From RYN-230 sp963841695 (GTDB taxonomy: Bacteria > Actinomycetota > Actinomycetes > Streptosporangiales > Streptosporangiaceae): DNA of 64,000 bases. Location: assembly GCA_963841695.1 (NCBI GenBank), contig CAWJDQ010000001.1:1-64000 (forward strand), read 5' to 3'. Below the pieces are notes generated by a model. That model was given only the letters and a program-made list of their open reading frames with translations, had not been told where the DNA came from and ran no database searches. Positions 9,535 to 18,674 of this stretch are shown in pieces (position 1 is the first letter of the stretch; every line of letters begins with the position of its first letter). The position numbers were made by a program, and so were the translations under genes.

Positions 9535-10691
9535 TAGCCGACTTTCCACAGTTTCTTGAACTGCTCCGGATAGTTCGCCGGAGCTGTAGCAGTATTCGAT
9601 GGCGTTCCGGCAGTAGCCTTGGTGACCAGCTGCTCGGGCACGCCGCCATCTCCATTGGGGATCGGCATACCTGCCAGATGACGGAGGACCTCGTCTACGC
9701 TGATCCAGCCGAGATAGCCCCAGTTGAAGGTCGTGAAAGCGCCGGGAACGCCGTTCAGGAGACCGCTTTCGTTCTCGGCTGTAGCAAATGCTCCTGATAG
9801 TTTGAGGTTCGAGAGGCCAGCAGAACTAGCGGCTGCCGTGAATCCAGTGAGGAAGACCCCATCTGCGGAGATGACGTACTGGATAGAAGGATCGCGCCGC
9901 AGCGCCGATATAACCGCAGGAACGATCTGGTTGCCGACTTGCTGCGCCACCGTTAGGTTGAGAGTCGTAAGCGAGCAATGGCTACATCCTGCCGCTACGG
10001 TCGAGGATATTGTGTCGGCGATCAGCTTTACGCTCGGGAAATTGGGCGTATCAAGGACGAGACCCTTGCCGTCAGCGTGGGAGTCAGCGATAAACCAGTT
10101 ACCAAGGATCTTGCCAGAGACCTTACCGTCTAGGCCGACAGTTGGCAGCAGTATCCGTGAGGCCGTCGTTACTGGGATAAGCATGGGAACAATCGGTACG
10201 CGGGCCTTCTCGTATGCGGGAATCTCGCTCTGCCACAGCGACTCCGGCAGCCCAGGCACCACGACCGCTACGGGATTATAGCGAAGTGCCTGCTGCATGG
10301 CGGAGACGAGCGTCGCGGGATTGGTTGCATCGTATGGTATTCTTTTCAGAGTCCACCCCAACGCGGCAGCTGCTGCCGCGACTCCGTTGCCCTCAGTCTG
10401 GAATTGAGGCGTATTGCCTTGCGTAAAGACAATCGTCTTACCCTTCGGGGGAGCAGACGCCAGCTGTCCTGTCGCACCGATCTTCGTTGGTGTCGCAAGA
10501 AAGTTATTCACAAACTTCTGGGCGGTAGCGGCCTGTGCGTTCTGCGAGCCAGATGACTGCGACTTCGTCTTGGGCGTTGCATCGGCCGCGCCGGATGAAG
10601 AGCAGGCGGTCAGCCCGAGACAGGTCGAGAGCGCCAGGGAAGTAACGACGACGTAAAGTCTATTTGAACGCACGCGCAGCACCCTCATCAT
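9534..10691 (-). CDS. Sugar-binding lipoprotein of ABC importer (periplasmic binding protein family)
   Basis: A 385-residue extracytoplasmic solute-binding protein. The N-terminus has a basic start (RVLRVRSNR), a hydrophobic core and the lipobox LTAC followed by a Ser/Thr-rich linker, so it is expected to be lipidated and anchored outside the membrane. The body has the two-domain pattern of ribose-type receptors (FTQGNTPQFQTEGNGVAAAA, then VVVPGLPESLWQ, then YVISADGVFLTGFTAAA). A strong ribosome-binding site AAAGGAGG precedes the start. It is first in the operon, with the ATPase start overlapping its stop codon. Ligand not predictable; homologues bind pentoses, inositol or autoinducer-like sugars. 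Confidence 0.85.
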   Translation of the reverse strand: MMRVLRVRSNRLYVVVTSLALSTCLGLTACSSSGAADATPKTKSQSSGSQNAQAATAQKFVNNFLATPTKIGATGQLASAPPKGKTIVFTQGNTPQFQTEGNGVAAAAAALGWTLKRIPYDATNPATLVSAMQQALRYNPVAVVVPGLPESLWQSEIPAYEKARVPIVPMLIPVTTASRILLPTVGLDGKVSGKILGNWFIADSHADGKGLVLDTPNFPSVKLIADTISSTVAAGCSHCSLTTLNLTVAQQVGNQIVPAVISALRRDPSIQYVISADGVFLTGFTAAASSAGLSNLKLSGAFATAENESGLLNGVPGAFTTFNWGYLGWISVDEVLRHLAGMPIPNGDGGVPEQLVTKATAGTPSNTATAPANYPEQFKKLWKVG

Positions 10692-10839
10692 ATGTTCCTC
10701 CTTTGGCCATATCCAGTGATTGGCACTTACCGAGGCAGAACGGCAGGTGCCTTTAGAGCGAGGCGATGCCTTCGGGATCGTTTAGCTGCTTCGCCATAAT
10801 TTGCATCCCCTGACAAACCGTCAGCGAACATTGGTCTTA

Positions 10840-10868
10840 TTGTTATCGATCCAGTACGTACACGTCAA
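10840..10868 (-). promoter_or_regulatory. Candidate promoter of the ABC importer operon
   Basis: On the minus strand, TTGACG (10868-10863) is separated by 17 bases from TAACAA (10845-10840), about 150 bases upstream of the binding-protein start. The spacer contains the 8-base palindrome GTACGTAC (10854-10861), which could be an operator. The -35 box is good and the -10 box is weak, so this is a suggestion only. Confidence 0.35.
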
Positions 10869-11239
10869 CAAAAAGGGAGAAAGTTTGTCGAGCTCAGGTA
10901 TGCCTGGTTATTGCCTACCTAACCTCCGGAGCTTTTGCGCGTGCATTCGGGACGCGTGAGCCGTGGACGTTGCCTGTCGCTAGCGGCTATCGGGCAGATT
11001 GCAAATCCTGAAGAGGGCAAGGACTTCTCGTTAGCTTCTGGAATCGCAACCCTGTGATCGACATTGCGGCGTTCAGTCAGATGCTGGTCCCCCCTGCACG
11101 TGCTGTCTTGGATGGTCCTGACCTCAGGTACGACAAGCCGTGTTTATGTATACACATATCCGTGTGCTCGTGTCAACGGTTGGCGGCCATCGGCTTCGCG
11201 GACCTGCGCCGCGCCGGTGAAGTCTCGTGCCGCTCCGGG

Positions 11240-11305
11240 CTGGGCCGCTTGGACGAGGCGGTCACTGCCCACGATCGGGCGATCGCTTTGGACCCGAGCC
11301 ATCCC
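11240..11305 (+). pseudogene. Possible TPR fragment in a gene-poor stretch
   Basis: The stretch 10692-11490 has no complete gene. Within it, one plus-strand frame encodes LGRLDEAVTAHDRAIALDPS, which fits the spacing of a single tetratricopeptide repeat (small residue, A, ALDP). The surrounding sequence is not TPR-like and shows no start or ribosome-binding site. The best reading is a leftover of a TPR protein at the edge of the mobile-element nest; chance resemblance is not excluded. Confidence 0.3.
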
Positions 11306-11539
11306 GTGCACGACAGCCAGAGAGCAGTTGAAAGCTTGCCGAGACCAACCTCGGTGGCAGGCAAGCGGATGTCCAAGAGCGCGCGCGCCGCTTCATCGAC
11401 GCCGCCATTGAGGGCTGTCGGCGCTCACGTAGTTCCCCAGGTCTGAGGGGTTAGCGCTCTGGTAAGTCCCCACCTCGATCGCGTAATTCCCCATGGGGAT
11501 GGGGTGCGTGTCGTGGTGGACCTGGCCATCGAGGAGGAG

Positions 11540-12090
11540 CAACCTTCCTCCCCGCCGATACCCGGCTGCGGCAGGTGACCTGACCGGTGATCGCGCTGCA
11601 TCACGAGTACATCACCGCCCAGCGGCAGGCCGGGGTGCGGATGTCGGCGACCTATCAGCGGCTGCGTGATGAGCGTGGCCTGGCGGTCAGCGTCCAGAGC
11701 TTCCGCCGGTATGTCGCGGCGAACGTGCCGGAGGAGGCCCTCCGGGCGCAGGTCCGGGTCTGGAACGCACGCCCGGCGGAGGGCGGGGAGCGGGCGCAGA
11801 TCGACTACGGGCAGGTGGCTGGACCCGCTCCCGGGAAACTGCGCACGGTCTGCGCGTTCGTGATGGTGCTGGCCTGCTCGAGGCACATGTTCGTCCGGCC
11901 GGTGATAAAGACCCGCGGGCGTGGACCGAGTGCCACGTCGCGGCGTTTGAGTTCTTCGGCGGCGTCTCTGCCCGCCTGGTCCCCGACAACCTCAAGACCG
12001 GGGTGGACAAGCCGGACCTGTATGACCCGAAGATCAACCGCTCCTATGCCAGCCGGCCGCGCACTACCGCTGCCTGGTCGACCCCGCCCG
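11540..12090 (+). pseudogene. IstA-like transposase fragment (first copy, plus strand), truncated and frameshifted
   Basis: From 11581 the plus strand encodes IALHHEYITAQRQAGVRMSA, then AVSVQSFRRYVAANVPEE, and the first catalytic region ERAQIDYGQVAGP of an IS21-type (IstA, DDE) transposase. After a frame change near 11905-11915 the homologous sequence continues as AWTECHVAAFEFFGG and LVPDNLKTGVDKPDLYDPKI, which holds the second catalytic Asp. The final Glu region is missing: the element stops near 12060-12090, where oppositely oriented IstA sequence begins. N-terminal helix-turn-helix parts are also absent. Not functional. Confidence 0.6.
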
Positions 12091-12095
12091 CGCGA

Positions 12096-12914
12096 TCAGT
12101 GCCGGCGCATGTTCGCCACCGCCAGCCAACCCCTGGAGCTGCGCATTGAAGTCCGCCGGGCTGGTGAAGTCCCGGCCGGGCAGGAACGACCGTTCCAGGT
12201 AGTCATGCAGCCGCTCGACCAGGCCCTTCGCCTCCGGGTCAGCAGGCGCAGATGATCACCCGGGTGGCGAGCGTGCCGCGGAACCCCTGGCACTCCCCAG
12301 ACAGCTCACTGCGCCCCCCGCGCCAGCGGCCCACCGCCCGTTCCCCGTCCCAGACCAGCACCCGCGGGACCGCGCCCAGCCCGCTGATCAGCTGCCACGA
12401 GCCGGCGAACAGGTCCTCGGCGTGGCGGGAGGGCACCAGCACCGCCGAGGCCCACCGGGCATACCCGGTCACCATGGTCAGCACCGGCAGCTGCGCCGCC
12501 GTCCGCACCTGCCCGCACCCGGCCCGCACGGTGACAGGTGGGAACCAGAAATCACACTGCGCGATCTCCCCGGCCGCATAGCTGGTCCGCCACGCCGGAT
12601 CCGGCGGCAGATACAGCGGCCGCAGCTCCGCCACCCGACCGCTGAGCGTCCGGACCGAATACGGCCAGCTGATCCGCTCCGCGATCACCGTCGCCGGCAT
12701 CGACGGATACGCCCGCAGCAGCTCCCGGATCCGCGGCTCGAACGCATCTCACCGACCCCGCCGGCGCGCAGCGGTACTTCGGCGGCCCGTCGCTGGCCAG
12801 CGCCGCCTTCACCGTGTTCCTCGAAATCCCCATCACCCGCGCGATCTGCGCGATCGGCAACTGCTCCGACCGGCGCAACCGCCGGATCTCAGCCCAGTCC
12901 TCCACGCTCAGCAC
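12096..12914 (-). pseudogene. IstA-like transposase fragment (second copy, minus strand), frameshifted and C-terminally truncated
   Basis: Reading down from 12914 in successive frames: helix-turn-helix LSVEDWAEIRRLRRSEQL with MGISRNTVKAALASDGPPKY, then MPATVIAERISWPYSV, YLPPDPAWRTSYAAGEIAQC followed by DFWFPP (first catalytic Asp), then VLVWDGERAVGRW, and finally in a third frame FLPGRDFTSPADFNA-like sequence and WLAVANMR. It is a clear relative, not an identical copy, of the IstA gene at 17111-18362, and it lacks the region after WLAV. Two internal frame changes are needed. It abuts the truncated IS30 gene at about 12955, which suggests insertion followed by deletion. Confidence 0.6.
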
Positions 12915-12954
12915 CTGCTCCCTTCCCCGCTCGGATACAGCCAGGGGTCTCCGG

Positions 12955-13985
12955 GAAGCTGGTCAATTTTGTGGGCCGCTGCCACGGGCTGTGCGGATCG
13001 GCGAAGTAGACGCCGTCAGGGAACAGGTGGGCCGCGAGGTCGTGGCGGGCCATCTCGACGCCCTGGTCCCAGGTCAGGCTCAGCCGTGCCCGGGCGGGCA
13101 GGCCGGCGACCGCAGCGGCCAGCGCGGCCGCGAACGCGAGCCCGCCGCGCCAGCCGTGATCCCGCAGGCCGGTGGGGACGTGCACCAGGCGCAGGTACCG
13201 GCTGTTGCGGTCCACCAGGGTGCCGATCACCGACCGGCCGTGGCTGCCTACGATCAGGTCTCCTTCGAAGTCCCCGACCCGGCTGCGCTCGAGGACGACG
13301 GCCGGCCGGTCCCGGATCGACATCGAGATGGTGGTGAACCGCGGCTCGCGCGCCGTGCTGGTGCGGCGAGGCCGGCGCAGGGCACGGCCGGTGCGCAGAT
13401 GCCTGGTGAGCTGGCGGGACAGCCCGTCTGCGCCGCCGAAGTACAGCCCCTGGTAGATCGTCTCGTGACACACGTGCCACTCCGGCCGCACCGGATAGGC
13501 CAGTCGCAGCCAGGCGGCGATCTGCTCCGGGCTCCACTGCAGCTCGAGCTTGGCCTGCACCGCCGAGCGCAGCTCGGGCAGCCGCGCGAAGACCCCCGTG
13601 CGGGTTCTGCGGGCGCGTTCCCGGGCACGAGCGTGTGCCAGCCCCGGCCGGTAGACGCCGTCATCACCGCCGGTGATGTTGCGGCGCAGCTCCCGGGAGA
13701 TGGTCGAGGGTGAGCGATCGAGCCGCCGGGCGATGTCCCGGATCCCGCAGCCCTGCTCGCGCAGCACCGCGATCCGCTCGCGCTCTGCCAATGACAAGAA
13801 CCTGCCCGAACGAGAGTCCTCAGCCAGCACTGTCCGCGGCAGCCCGCCACGCTGCGCCCGCCAGTAGTAGCCCGTCGTGCGCCCGATTCCCAGACGCCGG
13901 CAGGCCTCCACCGTGCCCACCCCGGCACGGATTAACCTCCGGTACTCGTCCTCCAGCACCAGCCGGCGCTTGCGACCCGGTGTCA
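12955..13985 (-). pseudogene. IS30-family transposase, 3' truncated
   Basis: A well preserved IS30 transposase reads down from about 13985: VLEDEYRRLIRAGVGTVEAC, helix-turn-helix IRDIARRLDRSPSTISRELR, then the catalytic core with GDFEGDLIVG (first Asp) and LTWDQGVEMARHD (second Asp), ending at YFADPHSPWQRPT. In intact family members this is followed at once by an NEN-type motif with the catalytic Glu. Here the sequence changes abruptly at about 12960, so the Glu and the rest are lost. The open frame extends up to 14253, but homology stops near 13985; GTG at 13959-13957 is a possible start. The truncation point is the border with the IstA fragment. Confidence 0.75.
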
Positions 13986-14679
13986 AGGGACACCAGGACC
14001 TGGCTCTGGCCCACTTTCCGTTTGCGCCGTGAGGTGCTGTTGGTTCGTGTGGAGGTGAGAGACCTTCGCCTGCAGCCTGTCGCAGCAGGCCGCTGTAGCT
14101 GAGGGCAGCCTGACCCGCGTGGTGGCGGGGAGGGCGGGAGCAGCCCTGACAAAGCCGGGACGTCTCAGCACTGCCAGATGGGGCGGGTCCGGCGAGCGTG
14201 GCGGAAAGGAGTACGCGAGGAACCGGCGTTTTTACGTCCTTCACCTGGGCCACCGGCTCGAACCTGGCGGATCTGGGCCGGGCGCAGCGCGCACCGCCGC
14301 CTGTGAGGACGGCGGGAACTTCCGGGAGGTATGCGAAAGCCGCACCGGGAGGCCATGAGGAAGAACTGCGGCGTACTCATGGCGATGCTGCTGGGACACA
14401 GCCGGGCTCCTAATCCGCTGACCGAACAACAGTGAACACGGAACTGCCCGGTGCGGCTCCCGGCGGCGGGCACCCGGCCCGCTGGCCGGGATAGGCACGC
14501 CGACTGCCGAATGGCCGGGCGGGACGGAGCCGCCGTAGTAGTCCGGGGCCGGGAGAGCCGCCACATGGCGAAGGGCGGCAGCGGTTGCGAGAAGGGAAGG
14601 AGGCTGCAATGCCGCAAGACGCGCCGCCGAATGGCAGCGCCCAGGTTCATCCTACGTGAGGGGGACGCGGGTAGCGGGG

Positions 14680-16071
14680 ATGCAGGCCAAGCTTCACCGT
14701 TGGGCGGCGGCCGACCCTGGCCGCCGGTTTGATGACCTGTTCAACCTCGTGCATGACCCGGCGACACTGTTCATCGCGTTCTGCCGGGTCGCGGGCAACC
14801 AGGGCGCGAACACCCCGGGCGTGGACGGTGTGACTGCCGAGTACGTCGAGCAGGTGGTGGGAGTGCCAGGGTTCCTGGACGACCTGCGGGCCGCCCTGAA
14901 GGACGGCTCGTTCCGGCCATTGCCGGTGCGGGAGCGCATGATTCCCAAGCCGGGCGGGTCGGGAAAACTGCGGAGGCTGGGCATCCCGGCCATCGCCGAC
15001 AGAGTGATCCAGGCCGCGCTGAAGCTGGTGCTGGAGCCGATCTTCGAGGCCGACTTCGAGCCGGTCTCCTACGGCTTCCGGCCAAGGCGGCGCGCCCAGG
15101 ACGCGATCGCCGAGATCCACTACTTCGGCACCCGGGGCTACCGCTGGGTGCTGGACGCGGACATCGAGGCGGCCTTCGACAACGTGTCCCACCCCGCCGT
15201 GATGGAGCGGGTGCGGGCACGGGTCAAGGACAAGCGCGTGCTGGCGCTGGTAAAGGCGTTCCTCAAAGCCGGGGTGCTCACCGAACTCGGAGAGCACCGC
15301 GACACGCTCACCGGCACGCCGCAAGGCGGCATCCTGTCCCCGCTGATCTTCAACATAGCCCTCAGCGCGCTCGATGAGCACCTGACGGCACCGTGGGAGG
15401 ACGGCGGGACGATGTCCACCGAGTACAAGCGCGCGGCCCGCCGCCGCAAAGGACTGCCGACCTGGCGGATCATCCGTTACGCGGACGACTTCGCCGTGCT
15501 GGTCAACGGCAGCGAGCAAGACGCGGCGGCACTGCGCGAGGAGATCGCAGGCGTGCTCGCGGGGCTGGGACTGAGGCTTTCCGAGGCCAAGACCCGCATA
15601 GCGCACATGAGCGAGGGGTTCAGTTTCCTGGGGTTCCGCATCCAGTGGCGCCGCAAGCGGGGAACGAGCAAGCACTACGTCTACACCTTCATCGACGACC
15701 GGCCCATCCGGTCGCTGAAGGCGAAGATCCGTGCCCTGACCCCCAGGACATCACAGCTGGACACGGAGTACGTGCTGACCAGGCTCAACCAGGTCATGCA
15801 CGGCTGGGCCAACTACTTCCGGTATGCCGTGGCAAAGGACACCTTCAACATGCTGGACTACTTCGCCTGGTGGCGGGTGATCCGGATGCTGATGGAGCGG
15901 CACCACTGGAGGTGGAAGGACGTCCGCCGCTGGCTCGTCGGCCCCACCGGGACCTGGCGGCCCATCGCGGCAGGCGGCACCGAACTGCGGCCGATCGCGG
16001 CAATACCGGTTACCCGGTATCGCTATCGCGGCAGCCAGATCCCCAGCCCATGGACAGCTGAACCAGCCTGA
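14680..16071 (+). CDS. ltrA: Group II intron-encoded reverse transcriptase/maturase
   Basis: A reverse transcriptase with maturase domain that helps the intron RNA splice and copies it into DNA at new sites. The RT palm carries YGFRPRRRAQDA, DADIEAAFDNVSH, GTPQGGILSPLIFN and the catalytic YADDF. The thumb/maturase X region follows (LTRLNQVMHGWANYF, WRVIRMLMERHHWRWKDVRR). No C-terminal HNH endonuclease is visible, so an endonuclease-independent target choice is likely. ATG at 14680 (MQAKLHRW) is chosen because homology begins there; the open frame reaches to 14656. The gene looks intact, unlike nearly every other mobile-element gene here, so the intron may still be active. Confidence 0.9.
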   Translation: MQAKLHRWAAADPGRRFDDLFNLVHDPATLFIAFCRVAGNQGANTPGVDGVTAEYVEQVVGVPGFLDDLRAALKDGSFRPLPVRERMIPKPGGSGKLRRLGIPAIADRVIQAALKLVLEPIFEADFEPVSYGFRPRRRAQDAIAEIHYFGTRGYRWVLDADIEAAFDNVSHPAVMERVRARVKDKRVLALVKAFLKAGVLTELGEHRDTLTGTPQGGILSPLIFNIALSALDEHLTAPWEDGGTMSTEYKRAARRRKGLPTWRIIRYADDFAVLVNGSEQDAAALREEIAGVLAGLGLRLSEAKTRIAHMSEGFSFLGFRIQWRRKRGTSKHYVYTFIDDRPIRSLKAKIRALTPRTSQLDTEYVLTRLNQVMHGWANYFRYAVAKDTFNMLDYFAWWRVIRMLMERHHWRWKDVRRWLVGPTGTWRPIAAGGTELRPIAAIPVTRYRYRGSQIPSPWTAEPA

Positions 16072-16087
16072 CGACAGCAGCCGGGGA

Positions 16088-16181
16088 GAGCCCGCTGCGT
16101 CGAGAGGCGCACGGCGGGTTCGGCGAGAGGCATGGGGAGACGGGCCAGGGGTAACCCTGGAACCGCGCCCCATGCCTACTC
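16088..16181 (+). ncRNA. Group II intron domains V and VI
   Basis: Domain V (16088-16121) folds as a 34-base hairpin with a catalytic-triad-like lower stem. Domain VI (16125-16181) pairs GAG plus AGGCATGGGG with CCCCATGCCT plus CTC and leaves A16178 bulged. That A is the expected branch point for lariat formation. The two domains are three bases apart, as in known introns. This places the splice end just downstream and supports a complete 3' part of the ribozyme. Confidence 0.7.
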
Positions 16182-16189
16182 AGCGAGGG

Positions 16190-16257
16190 TCAGTCGGCGA
16201 GCAGGACACGCTTGCGAAGCAGGTCGGGTTTCGCGCGCCCGTACATCTTGTCAACGA
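16190..16257 (-). pseudogene. C-terminal tail of an ISL3-type transposase
   Basis: The minus strand encodes DKMYGRAKPDLLRKRVLLAD and a stop. This is how ISL3-family transposases typically end (a QMYGRA..LLRKRVLL pattern). Only about 22 residues remain, squeezed between the 3' end of the group II intron and the left terminal repeat of the IS21-family element. The rest of the gene was not found beyond the other end of the element. Recognition rests on one short motif. Confidence 0.45.
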
Positions 16258-16317
16258 CGCTCGAATCTTGACCCCCTGGCGACGGCTGAATTTGACCCCC
16301 TGGTTGGCTTGTACTGG

Positions 16318-17111
16318 TTAGTCTTCGGTGGTTCCGGCCGCGGGGACGCGGCCGAGGTCCCGGTCTTTGAGGCGGTAGCTGTCTCCTTTCAGTGCGATGA
16401 CTTCGGCGTGGTGGACGAGGCGGTCGATCATGGCGGCGGCGACGACGTCGTCGCCGAAGACCTCGCCCCACCGGCCGAACGGCTTGTTGGAGGTGACGAT
16501 GAGGCTGGCCCGTTCGTAGCGGGAGGACACGAGCTGGAAGAACAGGTTCGCGGCCTCGGGCTCGAACGGGATGTAGCCGACCTCGTCGACGACCAGGAGC
16601 GGGTAGCGGCCCAGCCGGGCCAGCTCGGCCTGGAGCTGGCCGCCGTGGTGGGCGTCGGCGAGGCGGGCGACCCAGTCGGCGGCGGTGGCGAACGCGACGC
16701 GGTGCCCGGCCTGGCAGGCGCGGATGGCCAGGCCGGTGGCCAGGTGGGTTTTGCCGGTGCCGGGCGGGCCGAGGAACACGACGTTCTCGCGGCCGGTGAC
16801 GAAGTCCAGGGTGCCCAGGTGAGCGATCAGGTCGCGCTTGAGGCCGCGGGCGTGGTCGAAGTCGAACTCCTCCAGGCGACTTGCGGGCGGGGAACCTCGC
16901 GGCGCGGATGCGGCCCTCGCCGCCGTGGGCCTCACGGGCGGCGACTTCGCGCTGCAGGCAGGCGACCAGGAACTCCTCGTGGCGTCCAGGTCTCCGTGCG
17001 GGCCCGCTCAGCGAGCCGGGGCACCGACTCGCGCAGCGTCGGCGCCTTCAGCGCCCGGGTCAGGAACGCGATCTCGGCGGCCAGGTCACGGGCCGGCGCC
17101 TTGGCGGCCAT
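16318..17111 (-). pseudogene. istB: IstB, ATPase helper of IS21-family transposition, two frameshifts
   Basis: A DnaA/DnaC-like AAA+ ATPase that assists IstA. The start is ATG 17111 (MAAKAPARDLAAEIAFLTRA), overlapping the istA stop as TGATG. The frame changes near 16990 and again near 16880, after which the core continues intact: EEFDFDHARGLKRDLIAHLG, Walker A FLGPPGTGKTHLATGL, Walker B LLVVDEVGYIPFEPEAA, sensor VTSNKPFGRWGEVFGD, and the C-terminal LKGDSYRLKDRDL. Restored length would be about 260 residues, the family norm. A one-base error at each site would explain the breaks as well as decay would. Confidence 0.75.
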
Positions 17112-18362
17112 CAGGCTGCCCCGCCGTCGGCGCTGGTGCCCAGCACGGCGTCGTAGACGGCCAGGCTGCGCTGCTCGACCTCCGGCTGCGACCGGGCCGC
17201 AGCACGACGGCGCGCTGGCTGCGCAGCGCCTGCGCCGCGGCATGGTGCGCGGGGTCGGTGATGGTCTGGTGCCAGGCCCAGGACCGCTCGTGGTCAGCCA
17301 CGGCCCTGCCCTCGCACAGGACGCGGACCCGGTCCAGGCCAGCGATGACCTCGACACGGCGGCCGATCACGGCCGGGTGGACGGAGTAGTCGTTGGAGTC
17401 CAGCCGGATGTAGTGGTCGCGGGCCAGCCGCGCCGAGGACCGCCATCCGGTCGCCGGGGCGACGGGCGGCAGCGCCAGCATCGCGGCCCGGTCAGCGGTG
17501 ATCCGCTCGGCCGGGGCGCAGCCCAGCGCCCGCCGCGGCCGGGTGTTCACCACCGCCAGCCACTGGCCCAGCTGGGCGTTGAAGTCCGCCGGGGACGCGA
17601 AGTCCCGGCCGGGCAGGAACGAGCGCTCCAGGTAGTCATGGCACCGCTCGATCAGGCCCTTGGCCTCGGGATCGGCGGGCTTGCAGACCACCACCTTCGC
17701 GCCCAGCGTGCCGCGGAACGCCTGGCACTCCGCGGTGAGCTCGGGCCGCCCGGCGCGCCACCGGCCGATCGCGCCTTCCCCGTCCCACACCAGCGCCCGC
17801 GGCACCGCCCCGAGCGCCGCGATCAGCTGCCACCAGCCCGCGAACAGGTCCTCCGCCTTGCGGGTCGGGATCAGCACCGCCGACAGCCACCGCGAATACC
17901 CGGTGATCATCGTCAGCACCGGCAGCTGCACCGGGCGCCGCACCTGCCCGCACCCCACCGGGATGCTGACCGGCGGGAACCAGAAGTCGCACTGCGCGAT
18001 CTCCCCGGCCGCATACGCCGTCCGGCTCGCCGGGTCCGGCGGCAGGTAAGCCGGCCGCAGCTCCCGGATCCGGTCCTTCAGCACCGTCAGCCCCCGCTCC
18101 CAGCCGATCCGCTCCGCGATCACCGTCGCCGGCATCGTCGGATACGCCGCGCAGCAGCTCCCGGATCCGCGGCTCGACCGCGTCCACGACCGACCCCGCG
18201 CGGCTTGCGCTCGTACTTCGGCGGCCCGTCACTCGCGATCGCGGCCCGCACCGTGTTCCTCGAGATCCCCAGCATCCGCGCGATCACCTTGATCGCCAGC
18301 CCTTCCGCACGATGCAGCCTGCGGATCTCAGCCCAGTCCTCCACTGACAACACCCCTTCCAC
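17111..18362 (-). pseudogene. istA: IstA transposase of the IS21-family element, frameshifted
   Basis: A DDE transposase. From 18362: helix-turn-helix LSVEDWAEIRRLHRAEGL with LGISRNTVRAAIASDGPPKY, frame changes near 18195 and 18140, then MPATVIAERIGWERGL, AAGEIAQCDFWFPPVSIPVG (first Asp), ALVWDGEGAIGRW (second Asp), KGLIERCHDYLERSFLPG (Glu region), and the C-terminal beta-barrel part YIRLDSNDYSVHPAVIGRR. A last frame change near 17205 precedes the true C-terminus (EQRSLAVYDAVLG). The gene is complete in content, in contrast to the copy at 12096-12914. It is upstream of and overlaps istB by one base. Confidence 0.75.
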
Positions 18363-18674
18363 CCCCCGGCTCGGATGAGCCAGGGCTACAGGTCAGGGGG
18401 TCAGAATTCGAGCGACGACACGGGGTCATTCTTCAGGCGCCGCCGACAGTGAGAAGCGCTCGCCGAGCCGACGACATGCGCGGCATGGTGTATTGGATCT
18501 CCAGCCAGTGGTTACGCCCAGAACGGGTTGTTCTAGCGATGTTTGGCGGACCAGGGTTGTCGTGACCCGGCTTCCCGGCCATCGCTGCGACGGCTAGATC
18601 TCAGCGTCGCCAACGGATGTGACCGCCTCCGTAAGCGATCGTAAGGGTCCGCGCGTCTAACCTGTGGGTCGCAG

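Larger units (their letters stand above)
14047..16186 (+). ncRNA. Group II intron ribozyme with internal maturase gene
   Basis: A self-splicing retroelement. The proposed 5' end is GTGTGG at 14047, followed by AGGTGAGAGACCT, matching the usual start of bacterial group II introns (GUGYG then a small hairpin). About 600 bases of structured RNA precede the maturase ORF. Domain V lies at 16088-16121 (stem GAGCCCGC pairing with GCGGGTTC, inner GCG/CGC stem around a GAGA loop). Domain VI lies at 16125-16181. The exact 3' end was not fixed; it should lie within about ten bases after 16178. ORF-like stretches between 14165 and 14650 on either strand fall inside the ribozyme and are not called as genes. 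The two flanks are different mobile-element remnants. Confidence 0.7.
16258..18414. mobile_element. IS21-family insertion sequence with terminal inverted repeats and 4-bp target duplication
   Basis: The two ends carry an inverted repeat of about 21 bases (CGCTCGAAT, two mismatches, TGACCCCCTG) at 16258-16278 and 18394-18414. The left end holds a second copy of TTGACCCCCTGG (16268-16279 and 16292-16303), the multiple-terminal-repeat layout common in IS21 elements. The element is flanked on both sides by ACGA (16254-16257 and 18415-18418), a plausible target-site duplication. It contains istA and istB on the minus strand, overlapping by one base. Its 2157-bp length fits the family. Frameshifts in both genes suggest it is inactive, unless they are assembly errors. 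Confidence 0.75.

Noticed and set aside
14165..14650. Open frames on both strands upstream of the maturase
   Set aside because: They lie within the group II intron RNA; there is no protein family resemblance or ribosome-binding site.
16132..18378. Plus-strand open frame of 748 codons across the IS21-family element
   Set aside because: It has no family marks and is the antisense shadow of istB and istA; its residues are dominated by Gly, Arg and Ala as expected for a GC-rich complement.
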